Assembly: GCA_037355855.1 (NCBI GenBank) | Contig: CM074758.1 | Span: 7,785,001-7,849,000, forward strand | Length of the DNA: 64,000 nt | From: Pseudo-nitzschia pungens | Taxonomy: Eukaryota > Bacillariophyta > Bacillariophyceae > Bacillariales > Bacillariaceae | Reading direction: 5' to 3' | Shown here: one piece after another, positions 32,230-42,700 of the stretch | How positions within the stretch are numbered: the first letter of the stretch is position 1 | Layout of the letters: each line of letters starts with the position of its first letter | Position numbers and translations under genes: made by a program | Notes under the pieces: model-generated | The model's database searches: none | What the model was told of the DNA's origin: nothing | The model's input: only the letters and a program-made list of their open reading frames with translations

Positions 32230-33492
32230 TTAAACATTTGCGGTGCCCCAGAGAGAGGAGAGGATGGCGTTGTGGTCCTGTTCGTGGATAATGAGGTCGC
32301 GCACGTAATCCTGCCAGGCGTCACTTCGCCAACGGAGGGCTCGCTTAATAAACTCAGGGGACTTGCCGCCGGCCCAGAGGAGGCAGCAGGCGCCTATCCG
32401 GAGGGAGTGGCAGGTCCAACGGCTAAGTTCTGTTTTTGAAGTGATTCCGTGTGTGGCACGCGCGAGTTCCCGCATGACTTGGGTGGCGAGTTCGGAGGTG
32501 ATGTGCCGGGGGCGTCCTTTAGAATCCGCATAAATCGCAAGAGGGGTGTTGGTGACAGTAGGGCCTCGGAGGCGAATGAAACGTCGACAGATGTTGAGCA
32601 GGTGTGCAACGGTGTCACAATGGGGGTTTGCGCGATTGCGGGAGTAGAACTTTGAAAGGCCATGGTCGCCGTTCTTTTGCCAACGGTACGTAATGCGGAC
32701 TCGTTCGACAGTTGCAGAGTTAGAACAGGCGTAGGCCATGGTGAGGGCCTGACGGGAAGAGCTGTAGAAGGTGATGTCGCCGAGGGTGAAGGCGTAGGAT
32801 TCGTTGTTTGGGTTTCGTTGGTAAGTGGCGAGTGTAGTGGAACCTCGTGGTTGGCACCATTCAGCGCGGCGGTTTCCGCCCTGTAGGGTGACGCCAAACC
32901 ATTCGTAAACAGCCACGCGGAGGTCGTCACATCCGAGGTCTTGGCAGGCTTTAGCGAGGGTGAAGTGCATTGCGAGGGTGTAGGCTTCTTTTTTGTTGGG
33001 GATCTTTTCGAAGCGTTCCATTGCGGTAAGGACGCGTTGGATGTCGGGGTGGAAAGTTGTGGCGCCGGGGAGTTTTCTGGCGTCGCGGGAGGCATCGTCA
33101 AAGATGCGGATGAGGTCAGCTGCGGCGCGGAGGTATTCGCGGACGGTGGCTGCCTTAATCAAGCGGGCGTTGATGGTGTGGCCAGAGGCGAGGAAGACGG
33201 CGTAGCCGGCGATTATGTAGCAGAGTTGCTCACTGCTGACGTGCTGGTGTACCCGAGGAAAAAGGTCGTCGTAGACGTGGATGTGGTGGCAGAAGTAGAT
33301 AAAATGGAGGCGGCGGGAATAAAGTGTCCGTTGCTCTTTGGCAGGCTTGGACGACCCGTTACTGAGGCGGATGAGAGAGTTCGCAAAAGGGTGGAATGCA
33401 GCTCTGGACTGGGGACGAAAATGTCCCAGGATTCTTTCTCTGAGTAATGAGTGACTACCTGTTGGACGAGAGTGGGATAAGGGACAGACCAA
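32230..33492 (-). CDS. tyrosine recombinase (YR) of the DIRS-like element
   Basis: 420-codon frame without an ATG at its start; it overlaps the 3' end of the RT ORF by 280 bases in another frame, so frameshifting or re-initiation is implied. Catalytic features in order: an Arg-rich stretch VERVRITYRWQKNGDHG that should supply the first Arg, a HCDTVAHLLNICRRF segment like the C-P-V-x-x-L of the family, then the box II signature CHSLRIGACCLLWAGG (H-x-x-R, near 32389-32412), RWRSDAWQ and the nucleophile Tyr in DYVRD (near 32292-32306). The N-terminal part (~residues 55-200) resembles a SAM-like core-binding domain. It would integrate circular double-stranded cDNA without target duplications. Confidence 0.8.
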   Translation of the reverse strand: MVCPLSHSRPTGSHSLLRERILGHFRPQSRAAFHPFANSLIRLSNGSSKPAKEQRTLYSRRLHFIYFCHHIHVYDDLFPRVHQHVSSEQLCYIIAGYAVFLASGHTINARLIKAATVREYLRAAADLIRIFDDASRDARKLPGATTFHPDIQRVLTAMERFEKIPNKKEAYTLAMHFTLAKACQDLGCDDLRVAVYEWFGVTLQGGNRRAEWCQPRGSTTLATYQRNPNNESYAFTLGDITFYSSSRQALTMAYACSNSATVERVRITYRWQKNGDHGLSKFYSRNRANPHCDTVAHLLNICRRFIRLRGPTVTNTPLAIYADSKGRPRHITSELATQVMRELARATHGITSKTELSRWTCHSLRIGACCLLWAGGKSPEFIKRALRWRSDAWQDYVRDLIIHEQDHNAILSSLWGTANV

Positions 33493-35831
33493 GGTGAGGT
33501 GAGGTGGGGTGTAAAGAGTTCATGGGGACGAGAAATGGCGTCGGCTTCGACGTTGTCCACACCGCGCACATGTTCAGCCACAGAGTTGAGGGGGGAGAGG
33601 CGCTGGTATTCAGCGTAGAGGCGGAGGAGGTTTTGACCGGTGACGGAGTGGGTGCTGATTTTTTGCCACCATGCGTTAGCGGTGGTGTTGTCGCCGTATG
33701 AGAGCATTTGTGGGGTAGGGGGGTAGAGGGAGGGGTTTGTGGTGTATCGCTCGAGAGCCATAACGAAGGCAAGGAGGAGGGCAATGAATTCCAGGCAGTT
33801 TATGTGTGTTATACCGGCGTCAACACGTTTGCAGAGGTCCTCGGTGTAGGGGAGCATAACCCAGGCGCGCAGTGCGGGGATCTGGGCGCCGAGGGCGCGG
33901 TTGGAGGCGTCGCCCCAAGAGGTGAATGCGGGTACGCGGGGGACGACGTGGCCGATAGGGGACCACCAGGGTTCGTCGGAGACGAGGTATTTATATACGT
34001 TTTGGATGTCTTTGCGAATGGCCTCGTTGATGGTGACGCGGGCATTGGTGCGCCAGACGGCCTGGGCTTTCCATTTTTGGGGGAGGTAGCGCAGGCGGAA
34101 GTGGAGGTTTTCGGGCATGTTGCGGGTTGTGTCTGCAAGTCGTTTACGGAAGCTGGGGTCGCGTCGTAGGACTTGGTATCGGATGTTAATCTGGCGAGCT
34201 AGTAGGTCGGCGAGGAGGAGGAGTTGCGCACGGGCCCAGGGGAAGTATTCGGATATGGAACCGATGAGTCCAAGGACGGTACTGATCTCGGTGATGGTGG
34301 CTCGTTTTTTGGGGAGGATCCAGCCTTCGACTGAGAGGTACTTGATGATTTTTTCGCGTCTGCGTGGGGAGAGGGATACAACCATATTGCGGGTGTCTAT
34401 GTAGTGGCCTAAGAGGAGTCGTTGTTCGGTGTAGGTGTTGTTAAGTTTTTCGTCGGAGAGGTATTGAACCTGGTTAGGGTGGGGGGGGCCATAGACGTCT
34501 TCGAGTGCGGCAACACTGGCAGCGACAGTTCGGGGGAAGTATTCGGGGATGTCGGCGTATATGTGGTCGTCAACCATCATGGGGGCTTTAGGTGGTTGGC
34601 GGGAACCGTCGGGGTTTAGGACGCCTGTGTTGAAGGAGTCAAGGTTTGCTGGTGCGAATGGGCGAGGGTCTTCTGGGGCGGTGTTTATAACCATGGATTT
34701 GATGTATTTGTCTGCGCGTTGAAGGCATTCCTCCGGTTTGTGGGTCCAAAGCCATTCGGCTTGTTGCATGCGGGCGGCGGCGATGGGTTCGAAATTTGAT
34801 GGGGAGGTGCAGTCACCAAAGGATTGGCCGGTGGCGAATACAAGGTGTCCGCAGGCAGTATAACCGTGCATGGAGACTACTGCTGGGTTATATTTGACAG
34901 TGCGGAAGGCATTCGTGATGTCGTTGTCGCCGGGGAGGATGGGCTTGTCGGGGTATGTGGCGCGGAGGTTCCAGATGAAGATGAGGAGGCGCAGGAGGCT
35001 GAATGCGAAGGTGACTTCTGGTTCAGTTTTTTTGGTGGTCCATGTGTTGTTGCACTGTGCATAGTCGTCGACGAGGAAGCTAGAGTCGAATACGGGTCGA
35101 TCGCTTTTCCATTTGTCGTCAAGGTACATGAGTCCTTGAGGGGTGAGGTGGAGGTGGGGGATGAAGGGGAGGAGGTCGGGGTCGACGATGGTGACGTTAC
35201 CGCGGAAGAAGTCTTTTTTAAGGACTTTGAGGAATTTCTCTTCGTTGTTCGTGACGGAGGAATGGTTGCCGTAGCGAACGTATTTGAGGAGGTTTTCTTC
35301 GGTGTTGTGGGCTTGACAGTGACGGGGGGAACCGTATTTGAATATGCGTTTTAGTTCTTGGCGTGTTGCTTTGTCAACTCCGGGTGTGAGGGTTTTCATG
35401 ATTTGGGAGACATTGCGGTGTGCACAGGTGTGGGGGCCACCTAGCCAGCGGACGAGTTTTTCAACGTTACATCCGTGGTGGAGGAGTGCTGTTGTGGTGA
35501 GGCGGATAGTTTCGGGGTTGATCTCTTTGTCGGTGCGGAAGGTGTTGTAGGGTGCATAACCTCGGACGGGGTTTGGGTGTAGGTGGGAGTAGGTTGTGTG
35601 GACGCGTTTGTATTTTGTGTAGAGGGGGCAGGCAATGTGGAGGGTATGTAGGGTTGTTTGGTCGAGGAGGGTTTCTGTGTATGGGAAGAGGTGTGGAATG
35701 ATGTGGCGGAAGCGGACTTCGCCGGTGAAGTAAATGTTAGGGTGTGGCTTACCATTTTTGTTATAGATTTCGTTTTGGACGAGTGGGTCAAGGGTTGAAC
35801 CAAAGAGGTCTAGTTCGGTTGTGGATAGCAT
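33213..35831 (-). CDS. reverse transcriptase-RNase H of the DIRS-like element
   Basis: 872 residues, ATG at 35831. The first ~220 residues are unassigned (His/Thr-rich, with CAHRNVSQIM and KYGSPRHC). RT palm motifs: motif A GDNDITNAFRTVKY, motif B-like FGDCTSPSNFEPIAA, catalytic MVDDHIYADI (34553-34582; VDD rather than YxDD), then LGHYIDTRNMVVSLS and the thumb-like TEISTVLGLIGSISEYFPWA. RNase H-like part: SWGDASNRALGAQIP, HINCLEFIALLLAFVMALE, SYGDNTTANAWW (33667-33703), and NVEADAISRP near the end, as in DIRS and pararetroviral RT-RH. The last ~90 codons overlap the recombinase frame. Confidence 0.85.
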   Translation of the reverse strand: MLSTTELDLFGSTLDPLVQNEIYNKNGKPHPNIYFTGEVRFRHIIPHLFPYTETLLDQTTLHTLHIACPLYTKYKRVHTTYSHLHPNPVRGYAPYNTFRTDKEINPETIRLTTTALLHHGCNVEKLVRWLGGPHTCAHRNVSQIMKTLTPGVDKATRQELKRIFKYGSPRHCQAHNTEENLLKYVRYGNHSSVTNNEEKFLKVLKKDFFRGNVTIVDPDLLPFIPHLHLTPQGLMYLDDKWKSDRPVFDSSFLVDDYAQCNNTWTTKKTEPEVTFAFSLLRLLIFIWNLRATYPDKPILPGDNDITNAFRTVKYNPAVVSMHGYTACGHLVFATGQSFGDCTSPSNFEPIAAARMQQAEWLWTHKPEECLQRADKYIKSMVINTAPEDPRPFAPANLDSFNTGVLNPDGSRQPPKAPMMVDDHIYADIPEYFPRTVAASVAALEDVYGPPHPNQVQYLSDEKLNNTYTEQRLLLGHYIDTRNMVVSLSPRRREKIIKYLSVEGWILPKKRATITEISTVLGLIGSISEYFPWARAQLLLLADLLARQINIRYQVLRRDPSFRKRLADTTRNMPENLHFRLRYLPQKWKAQAVWRTNARVTINEAIRKDIQNVYKYLVSDEPWWSPIGHVVPRVPAFTSWGDASNRALGAQIPALRAWVMLPYTEDLCKRVDAGITHINCLEFIALLLAFVMALERYTTNPSLYPPTPQMLSYGDNTTANAWWQKISTHSVTGQNLLRLYAEYQRLSPLNSVAEHVRGVDNVEADAISRPHELFTPHLTSPWSVPYPTLVQQVVTHYSEKESWDIFVPSPELHSTLLRTLSSASVTGRPSLPKSNGHFIPAASILSTSATTSTSTTTFFLGYTSTSAVSNSAT

Positions 35832-36208
35832 TGCTGGGGGTGTGGTTTGGAGGGTGGCGGGGGAGCGTGGTTTGGAGCTTTTGGGGTCAGTGTCTGTGGG
35901 AAAGGGGATTGGGTTAGTTTTTGTGAGTTTTGGGAAAAATTCGGGGTTTGGGGGGTTAGTGGGGGTGTTAGTGTCAGTGTTAGTGGTTATAGGTAGTGGT
36001 GGTACGATATAAGGGGGGAGGAGTGTGTTTGATTTTTGTGGGGTGATAGGGGGGAGGTTGGAGGAGGTTTTTGCGGGGAGTAGTTTTTGGAGGGCAATGA
36101 GTGTTTGTGGTGTGGAAGAGGCTACGAGGTGGTGGGTATGGATTAGATAGTGGGTAAGTTAGGTATTTAGAGGTTGTTAGTGGTGTGGTATGTTATAAGG
36201 GGGTTGTA

Positions 36209-38632
36209 CTAACCTTTGGTTGCTTTGAAGTGGATTCCGGGGGCAAAGGCGATTTGGTCTTTGTGTTCGGTGATCCAATCGGTGATTGCTTTGCGGAGGT
36301 TGGGGTTGGCGTTTTCCCAGGAGGTTTTGGAGTTATTGTTGGTGGTTTTGTCGGGGATTGGGTGGTCTTTGGGGCAGTCGGAGCAGTCTTTCCATCCGCA
36401 GTTGCGGTCGAGGATGATGTTGCCTTTGCATGGATTTTTTCCGGTGTCGGGGTTGGTGAAGTTTAGGGGTGGTAGTTTGCCGGGTCGGAGGGTGATGATC
36501 CATCCGTGTTTTTTACGTGCTTCGGCTTGTTCGTCGGTACAGCGTTGGGCGGTTTTTGTTTGTTTGTTTGGGTTGGTGTTGTTGTTGTTGTTGTTGTTAT
36601 TGTTCTTGCGTTTGGAGTTTTGGTTGGAATGGGAAGTTGATCCGTTGGAGGTTTGGTTGGTTTTGGTGGAGTTTGGGGAGGGTTCGCGGGTGAGTGCGTT
36701 TCCGTAGACAAAACAGGTGATGAGGGGGTAGGGTTTGATGTAGTGGGGGCTTTGTTTGAAGGCGGCAGTTTTGATTGAGTCGATGATGGATTGTGCGGTG
36801 GATGTAACGGTATCGATGTTAGTTGCGGAGATGGGTTCTTCTTTGATGGTGGCTGTGATTGCTGCATGGTCTTCGAGGAGGTTTTGGATGAAGATGCAGA
36901 TGATTTGGCCGATGTCGGTTACAATAGAGTGGCCGATCCATTTGGATTCTTCGATGGAGTTTGTGAACCAATCTTTGCCTCGGTGGCTGGATAGGGCACT
37001 TAGGAGGTCGTAGAGGAGTGTGTGTAGGGTGCAGTTTTTGGGTTCAGTTACTGCAAAGTCGATGAAGGAGAGGAAGTTTGTTAGTGTGGTTATGACGGCG
37101 TCGTGGGAACTTACGTCTCCGTCTTTGTAGAGGGAGGTGACTTTTGATTTGTGGTGGCGGGAGTTTGGTTCGAAGGTTGTGTCTTGTTGGGAGGCGGCGC
37201 TTTTTTGGGCATAGTCGTTCCAGGTGTGTTGGGTAGAGGTGGGGGGGCAGAAGTTGTATATGCTGAGGAGTTTGTCTCCTCCGTCGCGGCGGAAGGAGTT
37301 GAGGTTGTTGTACCATTGTCCGTTTATGATGCATCGGACGTATCCTGAGGTGATTAGGTAGGAGTCGAAGGCGGCTCTGTTTTTCCAGGAGAGTTCACTA
37401 GTGAAGTTTGAGTGGTGGCGGGTGTAGTTTGTTCTGTAGGTGTTGGTGCGGTGTTCGTTTTTTGTGAGTGCGAAGGGTGCGGTGAATTCTTCGGTGAGTG
37501 TAGCAGGTTGGAGGATTCTGTTTCCGTCGGCGTCAACGGTTACGCCGGCGAATAGGATTTGGTATGCGGTTTTTTGGTTTAGGGTATATTCGGGGTCGGT
37601 TTGGGTGTTGTCTTTTGAGGAGTTTGTGGTGACTTTGGCGATTGCGGATACTGAGGTTTCGAGGAGTTTGGTGGAGGTTTGGAGGATGTTGGTAGTTGCG
37701 GCGTTTAGGTCGTTGGTTTCAGGGTTTGGGATGGTGGTGTTCCATTGGTCAAAGAGGCGTAGGGTGGAGAAGGCGATTGTTGTTTTGAGTGGTGGTAGGA
37801 TGGGGTCGAGTGGGTTGATGATTGTGTAGGTCGTGTAGAAGGTGTTTGATAGGGTGTTGTTGTAGGGGTTTTGGATGTTGGTCCAGGGTAGGTGGGCGTA
37901 GAGGTCGATTTGTTCGTCGTAGTCTTCGGGTCTTTCCCATTCGGATGGGAGGAACAAGGTGCCGTCGGTGGTGTTGTTGCAGGGTGCTTGGTTTTGGTTG
38001 ATGGTGCGTTTGATGATTTGGAGCCAGGCTAGGGCTGGTTGGTCGATGGTGGTTTCGTGGGGTGGTAGTTCTTCGGTGAGGGAGAGGTTTTCGGGGAAGC
38101 TTTCGCCTGGGGCGAGTGGGAAGGCTGTTGGGATGATGACAAATGTTGGGCCGTGGGGGTTGTGGCCGGGGGCAAGGTCGAGTTGTTCGAGGGTGAGGGT
38201 TGATTCGGGTTCGTTGCGGTTGTGGCATTCGGATGGGGTGGGGGTTTCGATGGAGGTGAAGTTTTCGGTTCCTGGGGTGTTATGTTTGGAAAGTCCAACG
38301 GTGACTTTGGTGAAGGTGTCGTTGGGGATTTCGATGTAGGTTGCTTGGTGGATGTCGTCGGTAAGGAGGGCGATGAGTTTGGTTTGGTTGTTGTCGAAGG
38401 TCGGGGTGATGCTATGGATGATAGCGGTGCGGTTGTCGGTGGTGATGATGATCCAGCGCATGGATGGTTCGTTTTGGACGGAGGCTGCGAGAGTCTCCGA
38501 TCCGATGTGGGTTAGGCGTTGGGTTTTCTTTTCGGAGGCTAGGAAGGATGTTCCTGGGAGGTTGGAGAAGGTGGAGTGGGAGTGGGTGCTTGCTTTGAGG
38601 CGAGCGGCGGCGAGTTGGGCGGTGGATGTCAT
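36209..38632 (-). CDS. gag-like ORF1 of the DIRS-like element
   Basis: 807 residues, ATG at 38632, ending ~380 bases before the RT start codon. Composition is Thr/Asn/Ser-rich with little Lys in the first 600 residues. A basic Asn-run linker (KRKNNNNNNNNNTNPNKQ, from a GTT microsatellite near 36580) precedes a C-terminal Cys/His patch with CKGN, DRNCGWKDCSDCPKDHP (C-x4-C-x2-C-x3-H), a candidate zinc knuckle. Long helical middle section (CTLHTLLYDLLSALSSHRGK…IGQIICIFIQNLLEDH). Inference: nucleocapsid protein binding the element's RNA. I cannot match it to a named gag family. Confidence 0.7.
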   Translation of the reverse strand: MTSTAQLAAARLKASTHSHSTFSNLPGTSFLASEKKTQRLTHIGSETLAASVQNEPSMRWIIITTDNRTAIIHSITPTFDNNQTKLIALLTDDIHQATYIEIPNDTFTKVTVGLSKHNTPGTENFTSIETPTPSECHNRNEPESTLTLEQLDLAPGHNPHGPTFVIIPTAFPLAPGESFPENLSLTEELPPHETTIDQPALAWLQIIKRTINQNQAPCNNTTDGTLFLPSEWERPEDYDEQIDLYAHLPWTNIQNPYNNTLSNTFYTTYTIINPLDPILPPLKTTIAFSTLRLFDQWNTTIPNPETNDLNAATTNILQTSTKLLETSVSAIAKVTTNSSKDNTQTDPEYTLNQKTAYQILFAGVTVDADGNRILQPATLTEEFTAPFALTKNEHRTNTYRTNYTRHHSNFTSELSWKNRAAFDSYLITSGYVRCIINGQWYNNLNSFRRDGGDKLLSIYNFCPPTSTQHTWNDYAQKSAASQQDTTFEPNSRHHKSKVTSLYKDGDVSSHDAVITTLTNFLSFIDFAVTEPKNCTLHTLLYDLLSALSSHRGKDWFTNSIEESKWIGHSIVTDIGQIICIFIQNLLEDHAAITATIKEEPISATNIDTVTSTAQSIIDSIKTAAFKQSPHYIKPYPLITCFVYGNALTREPSPNSTKTNQTSNGSTSHSNQNSKRKNNNNNNNNNTNPNKQTKTAQRCTDEQAEARKKHGWIITLRPGKLPPLNFTNPDTGKNPCKGNIILDRNCGWKDCSDCPKDHPIPDKTTNNNSKTSWENANPNLRKAITDWITEHKDQIAFAPGIHFKATKG

Positions 38633-38818
38633 GGTGGTAGGTTTGTTTGGAAGTCTTTTTGGTTGTCCTGTTTTTGGGATTGTGAGAGTTTGGTGTTTGT
38701 TGTGGGTTTTGGTGTATTCGGGTTGGTTGTTGTCTTTTTTGTTTGTATGGGGTATTTTTGTGGTGTGAGAAGGTTATTGAGAAGGTTGTTTGGTGGTGTG
38801 GGATTAGATGTGTTTTTA

Positions 38819-39130
38819 GGCGGGGTCGGTTCTGGTTGTTTTGGTGTTTTTTTGGTGGGGTGGGATTTGGTGGGTTTTTTTGACGGGGTCGGTTCTGGTG
38901 TTTTGGTGTTTTGTTGATCGTGGGTTAGTTTTTGTTGATCGTGGGTTAGTTTAGAGGGTGAATGGGGTGGGATTCAGTTTGGTTGTGGGATGGTTTTTGT
39001 GGGATGTGGTGGGATGTTGTGTGGGATGTTGTATGGGATGTGGTGGGATGTTGTGTGGGATATGGTGGGATGTTGTGTGGGATGTTGTGTGGGGTGTTGT
39101 GTGGGGTGTTGTGTGGGGTGTCGTGTGTTG
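38819..39130. repeat. tandem repeats at the 5' side of the DIRS-like element
   Basis: A ~65-bp unit starting GGGGTCGGTTCTGG occurs at 38823 and 38885. A 20-bp unit GTTGATCGTGGGTTAGTTTT is repeated at ~38912 and ~38932. A GGGATGTTGTGT-type minisatellite fills 39000-39130. Confidence 0.8.
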
Positions 39131-39300
39131 CGTTGTGGTGTTGTCGTTGTCGTTGTTGTCGTCATTGTCGTTGTGTGTTTTTTTGTTGTTTTTGGTGGTT
39201 GTTTGTGGGGTGGTTTGTTCGTTGTTGGTGTTTTCGCTGTGGAGTGTCGAGCCACGATGCTCGATGTTTATAGTGGTGGTGATTAATGTTTTGTGTTGTT

Positions 39301-39741
39301 GGTGTTTGTATCGTTGTTGTTGTTATTGGGGGTGATTACTTTTTCTCAGACCGCCATTGTCGGTCCATTCACGAAGACAGCTTTACGGCTCGCTCTTTGC
39401 GAAAACAATGAGAATAGTATCCGTACCAAAGACCCTTGCTCAGCAACTCTGCCTACTGCTCTACATTCTACTGTACCTGCTCATTCCTCACTGTTCAGCT
39501 CTGTTCACTACGGCACTGGACAATGGTAGGCTTGGGTCAATGGTACGGATCATACGATCCTACATTGCCTTTCGCACTTGCCTTGCCCTAAGTATGTAGT
39601 TCGGCACTTCGTAAGTACCAAAAGAAAACAAACCGGAATACAGTAGCTTTGGAAATAATGATACAACAAAAAACTCGAACGATTTGACGCGACAAGGGAA
39701 CACTAATACCTACTACTACTAATAATAATAGCAACAAAACC
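39301..39741. other. spacer between retroelement and MutS2
   Basis: Base composition returns to balanced near 39340. No gene seen. Confidence 0.5.
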
Positions 39742-42700
39742 TTAGTTCAGTTCGATTTTGGTGAACGCATCTCCCCCATCCAAGCTGTCGGCGGGTGCCC
39801 ATTTCTTGACCAACCGCTTCTCTCCTTTCAACCAATCCCGCAGCTTGGATTTCAAAACCCCACCACTCCCGTGGCCGTGGAGGACGTACACCGTTTTCTG
39901 CCGGTTCATCAGACACCGGCTGATCTTGTCGGTCACCTTGCTCTTGGCATCCTCCACATTGAAACCGCGAACGTCCACCGTGTTTCCCTCCGTGCGTATC
40001 GAAAGGGACGGGGCGTCGGCTTTCTTCTCCACCACCTGCTTTGCGTTTCTCGTGTCCATTCCCTCGCTCTTCAGCGCTCGCTGGACGGCCTTGGACGAAC
40101 GCGACGACCGGGCTCCGCCGCGGGTCGTGCTGTTGGCATTGGCATTGGTATTTCCCGGCTTGGATTGGTCGCCGCCGGTTTCCATGGACAATTGAGTGTG
40201 CTTGAACGTCATGGAAATACCGGACACCTTCACCTGGATTTGTTTGCCGTTGTCTTTGATGACGATGGCTTCTCGGCCGAACAGATTGCCGGTCTTGCAC
40301 ACCTTCAATTTGTCGCCCTCGTTCAGCAATTGCCGGCCGCGGATCTCTGCCAGCGGGACGAGTTCTTTCACGGCCTTCTTCAGTTCGCTGGCCGCCTTCT
40401 CCTTCTTCCTGAGGACGCTGGGGACGTTCTCGGCCTCGTTGATCGCATCGCGTTTCACGAACTTGATGTCCTCCCAGCTCTTGGTGATGAGCTTGCGGGA
40501 CGGATCCGACTTGAGCTTCTCGAGCACGTCCTCCAGGATTTGCTCCTTTTCTTCCAGCTTCTTGGCGAACTTTCGGGCCTCGTCCCGCCGGGCCGTGAGC
40601 ATTCGCTTCTCGAGCTTGATCTTGTTTTCTTTCATCTTGAATTCCATCGCGGCGATTTCCTTCTTCCTCTCCTCTATTTCCAGCACCTGTTGGTCGATCA
40701 CCAGTTTTTGCTCCTCCAAATCCCGAATCAGGTCGCCCATCTGACGGGTTTCCGAGTCCAGGAGTGCGTTGGCTCGGTCGAGCACAGACCGCGGAAGCTC
40801 CAGCCGCTCGGCGACCGCGAGGGCGTAGGATTCTCCGACCACTCCCGGAAGAAGCTTGTACGTGGGCCGATTCCCTACGAATTGCATTCCCGCGACGGAG
40901 AATCGATCGTCGGACGATGCCAGCTGCTTCAATTGCATGTAGTGGGTAGTGATGGCGACCCTGCAACCCGTTTCCATCAGGGCCTCCAGCAGAGCTTGCG
41001 CGATAGCAACTCCCTGGTTCGGGTCGGTTCCGGATCCGAGTTCGTCCATGAGCACCAGGGCGTTTCCGGTCTGTGCAAGCGCGAGAACCTCGCGGCAGAC
41101 GAGCATGTGACCAGAGAAGGTGGAAAGGTCGGAATCGACGCTCTGGATGTCACCGATGTCGGCGAGTACGGGATTGAAAAAGTCGACCCGGGGTTGGTAT
41201 TCACCGTTCAGGTCTCCGTGTGCAGCCGGGACGGGAATCCCAGTTCTCGACATCAGAGCGAGCAAACCGAGGAGTTTCAGTATCACCGTCTTTCCTCCCG
41301 AGTTCGGACCCGTCAAGACCAGACCCTGATTCCCGTCGGCTCCCAGAGAAATATCACTCCCGACAACCTTCTCGAGTTTGCGCAGCAACAAGACCGGATG
41401 CTTCGCATCGCGAAGGGATATCACACCCTCGTCTCGCACGACGGGAATGACACCCCGTATGCGTTGGCCCAGTTTGCACCGAGCCACGATGAGATCGAGC
41501 TGCGCAACGGCTTGAACCGATTTGCGCAAGTCGTACTGATTATTCCACACTTGTTCCGTCAACGATCTCCAGACGCGAGCTTCCTCCGCTTCCAATTCGT
41601 GCTCGATTTGACGAAGTTCGTTGGTTGGGCCGACAATTTCACTCGGTTCCACGTACACGGTCTTTCCCGATCGACTGGAATCGTGGACGATGCCCAGTTG
41701 CGATGCGTATTTTGGATCAATCGGCAGGACCAGACGTCCTCCGCTGCTGCCATTGTTGGAGGCAACTTCCGAATAGAGAGGGCCTCCACTCTCCAGAGCT
41801 AGCTTTGACTTGATCGACGGAAGCTGAACAATGCTATCTAGTGTTTGCAAAATGTCCGCTTTGAGGGTCCTCACCTTGGCCCGAAGCTCCCCAAGGACAG
41901 GAAATGTCTTTCCAGAAAGTCTTCCCTGTTGATCAAAGGCATCTTCTAGTAATTCCTGCAATGTGGTGTTGAGTTCGATGCCCTGGACGATGCGAGGGAT
42001 TTCCACAAACATATTCGACGACGAACTTTCCCCGTCGCTTGTTTCGGACTCCTCAACGATGTATTCCAGGGAACGAGACCACAATTGTATGTCTTCCATG
42101 GCATTCATCATGGTCGAGATTTCGAGAATTTCGGGACCCTCCAAAACTTCACCCTGCTCGGAACAAATTTGCAAGATCGACTCCAAATCGAACGAAATTC
42201 CATCCAGTGGGGGAGGATTTCCCCTTCCGATCGTCACTTGTATTCCCCGACGGTTTTTGTAGTAGGAACCACCAAGGTTCGTTTTGGTGACTCCGTCCGA
42301 ATCCAGCAACCGTTGCATTTCAAACACCGCTTGATATCGCTCCCTAACCTCCTGTGCAGTGTCGGCAATAAGCGACTCAACTCGGAATTGTTTGGATCCT
42401 TTGGCGTTTCCGTTCTGTGCGTTTCTGTTTCGTTTGAGTTGTTTCTCCTGCGTTTGATCGGCCGCTTCGTCGACCATTTCTTTGGCGGGTATCGTAAAAC
42501 ATTGGGTGCGCAGAGCTGCCAGTATCGTCGGAAAATCCAACGTATCGGAGGAGCGCTGAAACAAGTCCAGCTTTTGGTCCTCCGCCACTGGTTGTGGCGA
42601 CCTCGGACCTGTCGATACCGACCCAGTCGAAAAGTAGTCCGAGCTGGGAAAGTCGTCAATTCTTCCTCTCCGCCGGTTCTGTTGGTTTTGTTGTTGTTGT

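Larger units (their letters stand above)
30946..39300 (-). mobile_element. DIRS-like tyrosine-recombinase retrotransposon
   Basis: About 8.3 kb read on the minus strand: gag-like ORF (38632..36209), RT/RNase H ORF (35831..33213), tyrosine recombinase ORF overlapping it (33492..32230) and a fourth ORF (32023..31028). RT followed by an overlapping tyrosine recombinase, with no DDE integrase or protease, is the defining layout of YR retrotransposons (DIRS/PAT/Ngaro). The plus strand is strikingly G/T-rich over the whole span and changes abruptly at both sides, which I used for the approximate limits. I did not find convincing long terminal repeats; the left end has 15-bp direct repeats and paired hairpins, the right end minisatellites. 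All four ORFs are open, so the copy may be recent. Confidence 0.75.

Noticed and set aside
38958..39335. Cys/Gly/Val-rich plus-strand proteins
   Set aside because: Translation of a GGGATGTTGTGT minisatellite on the G/T-rich strand.
39871..41802. 643-codon plus-strand frame opposite MutS2
   Set aside because: Antisense shadow; MutS2 Walker motifs lie on the minus strand.
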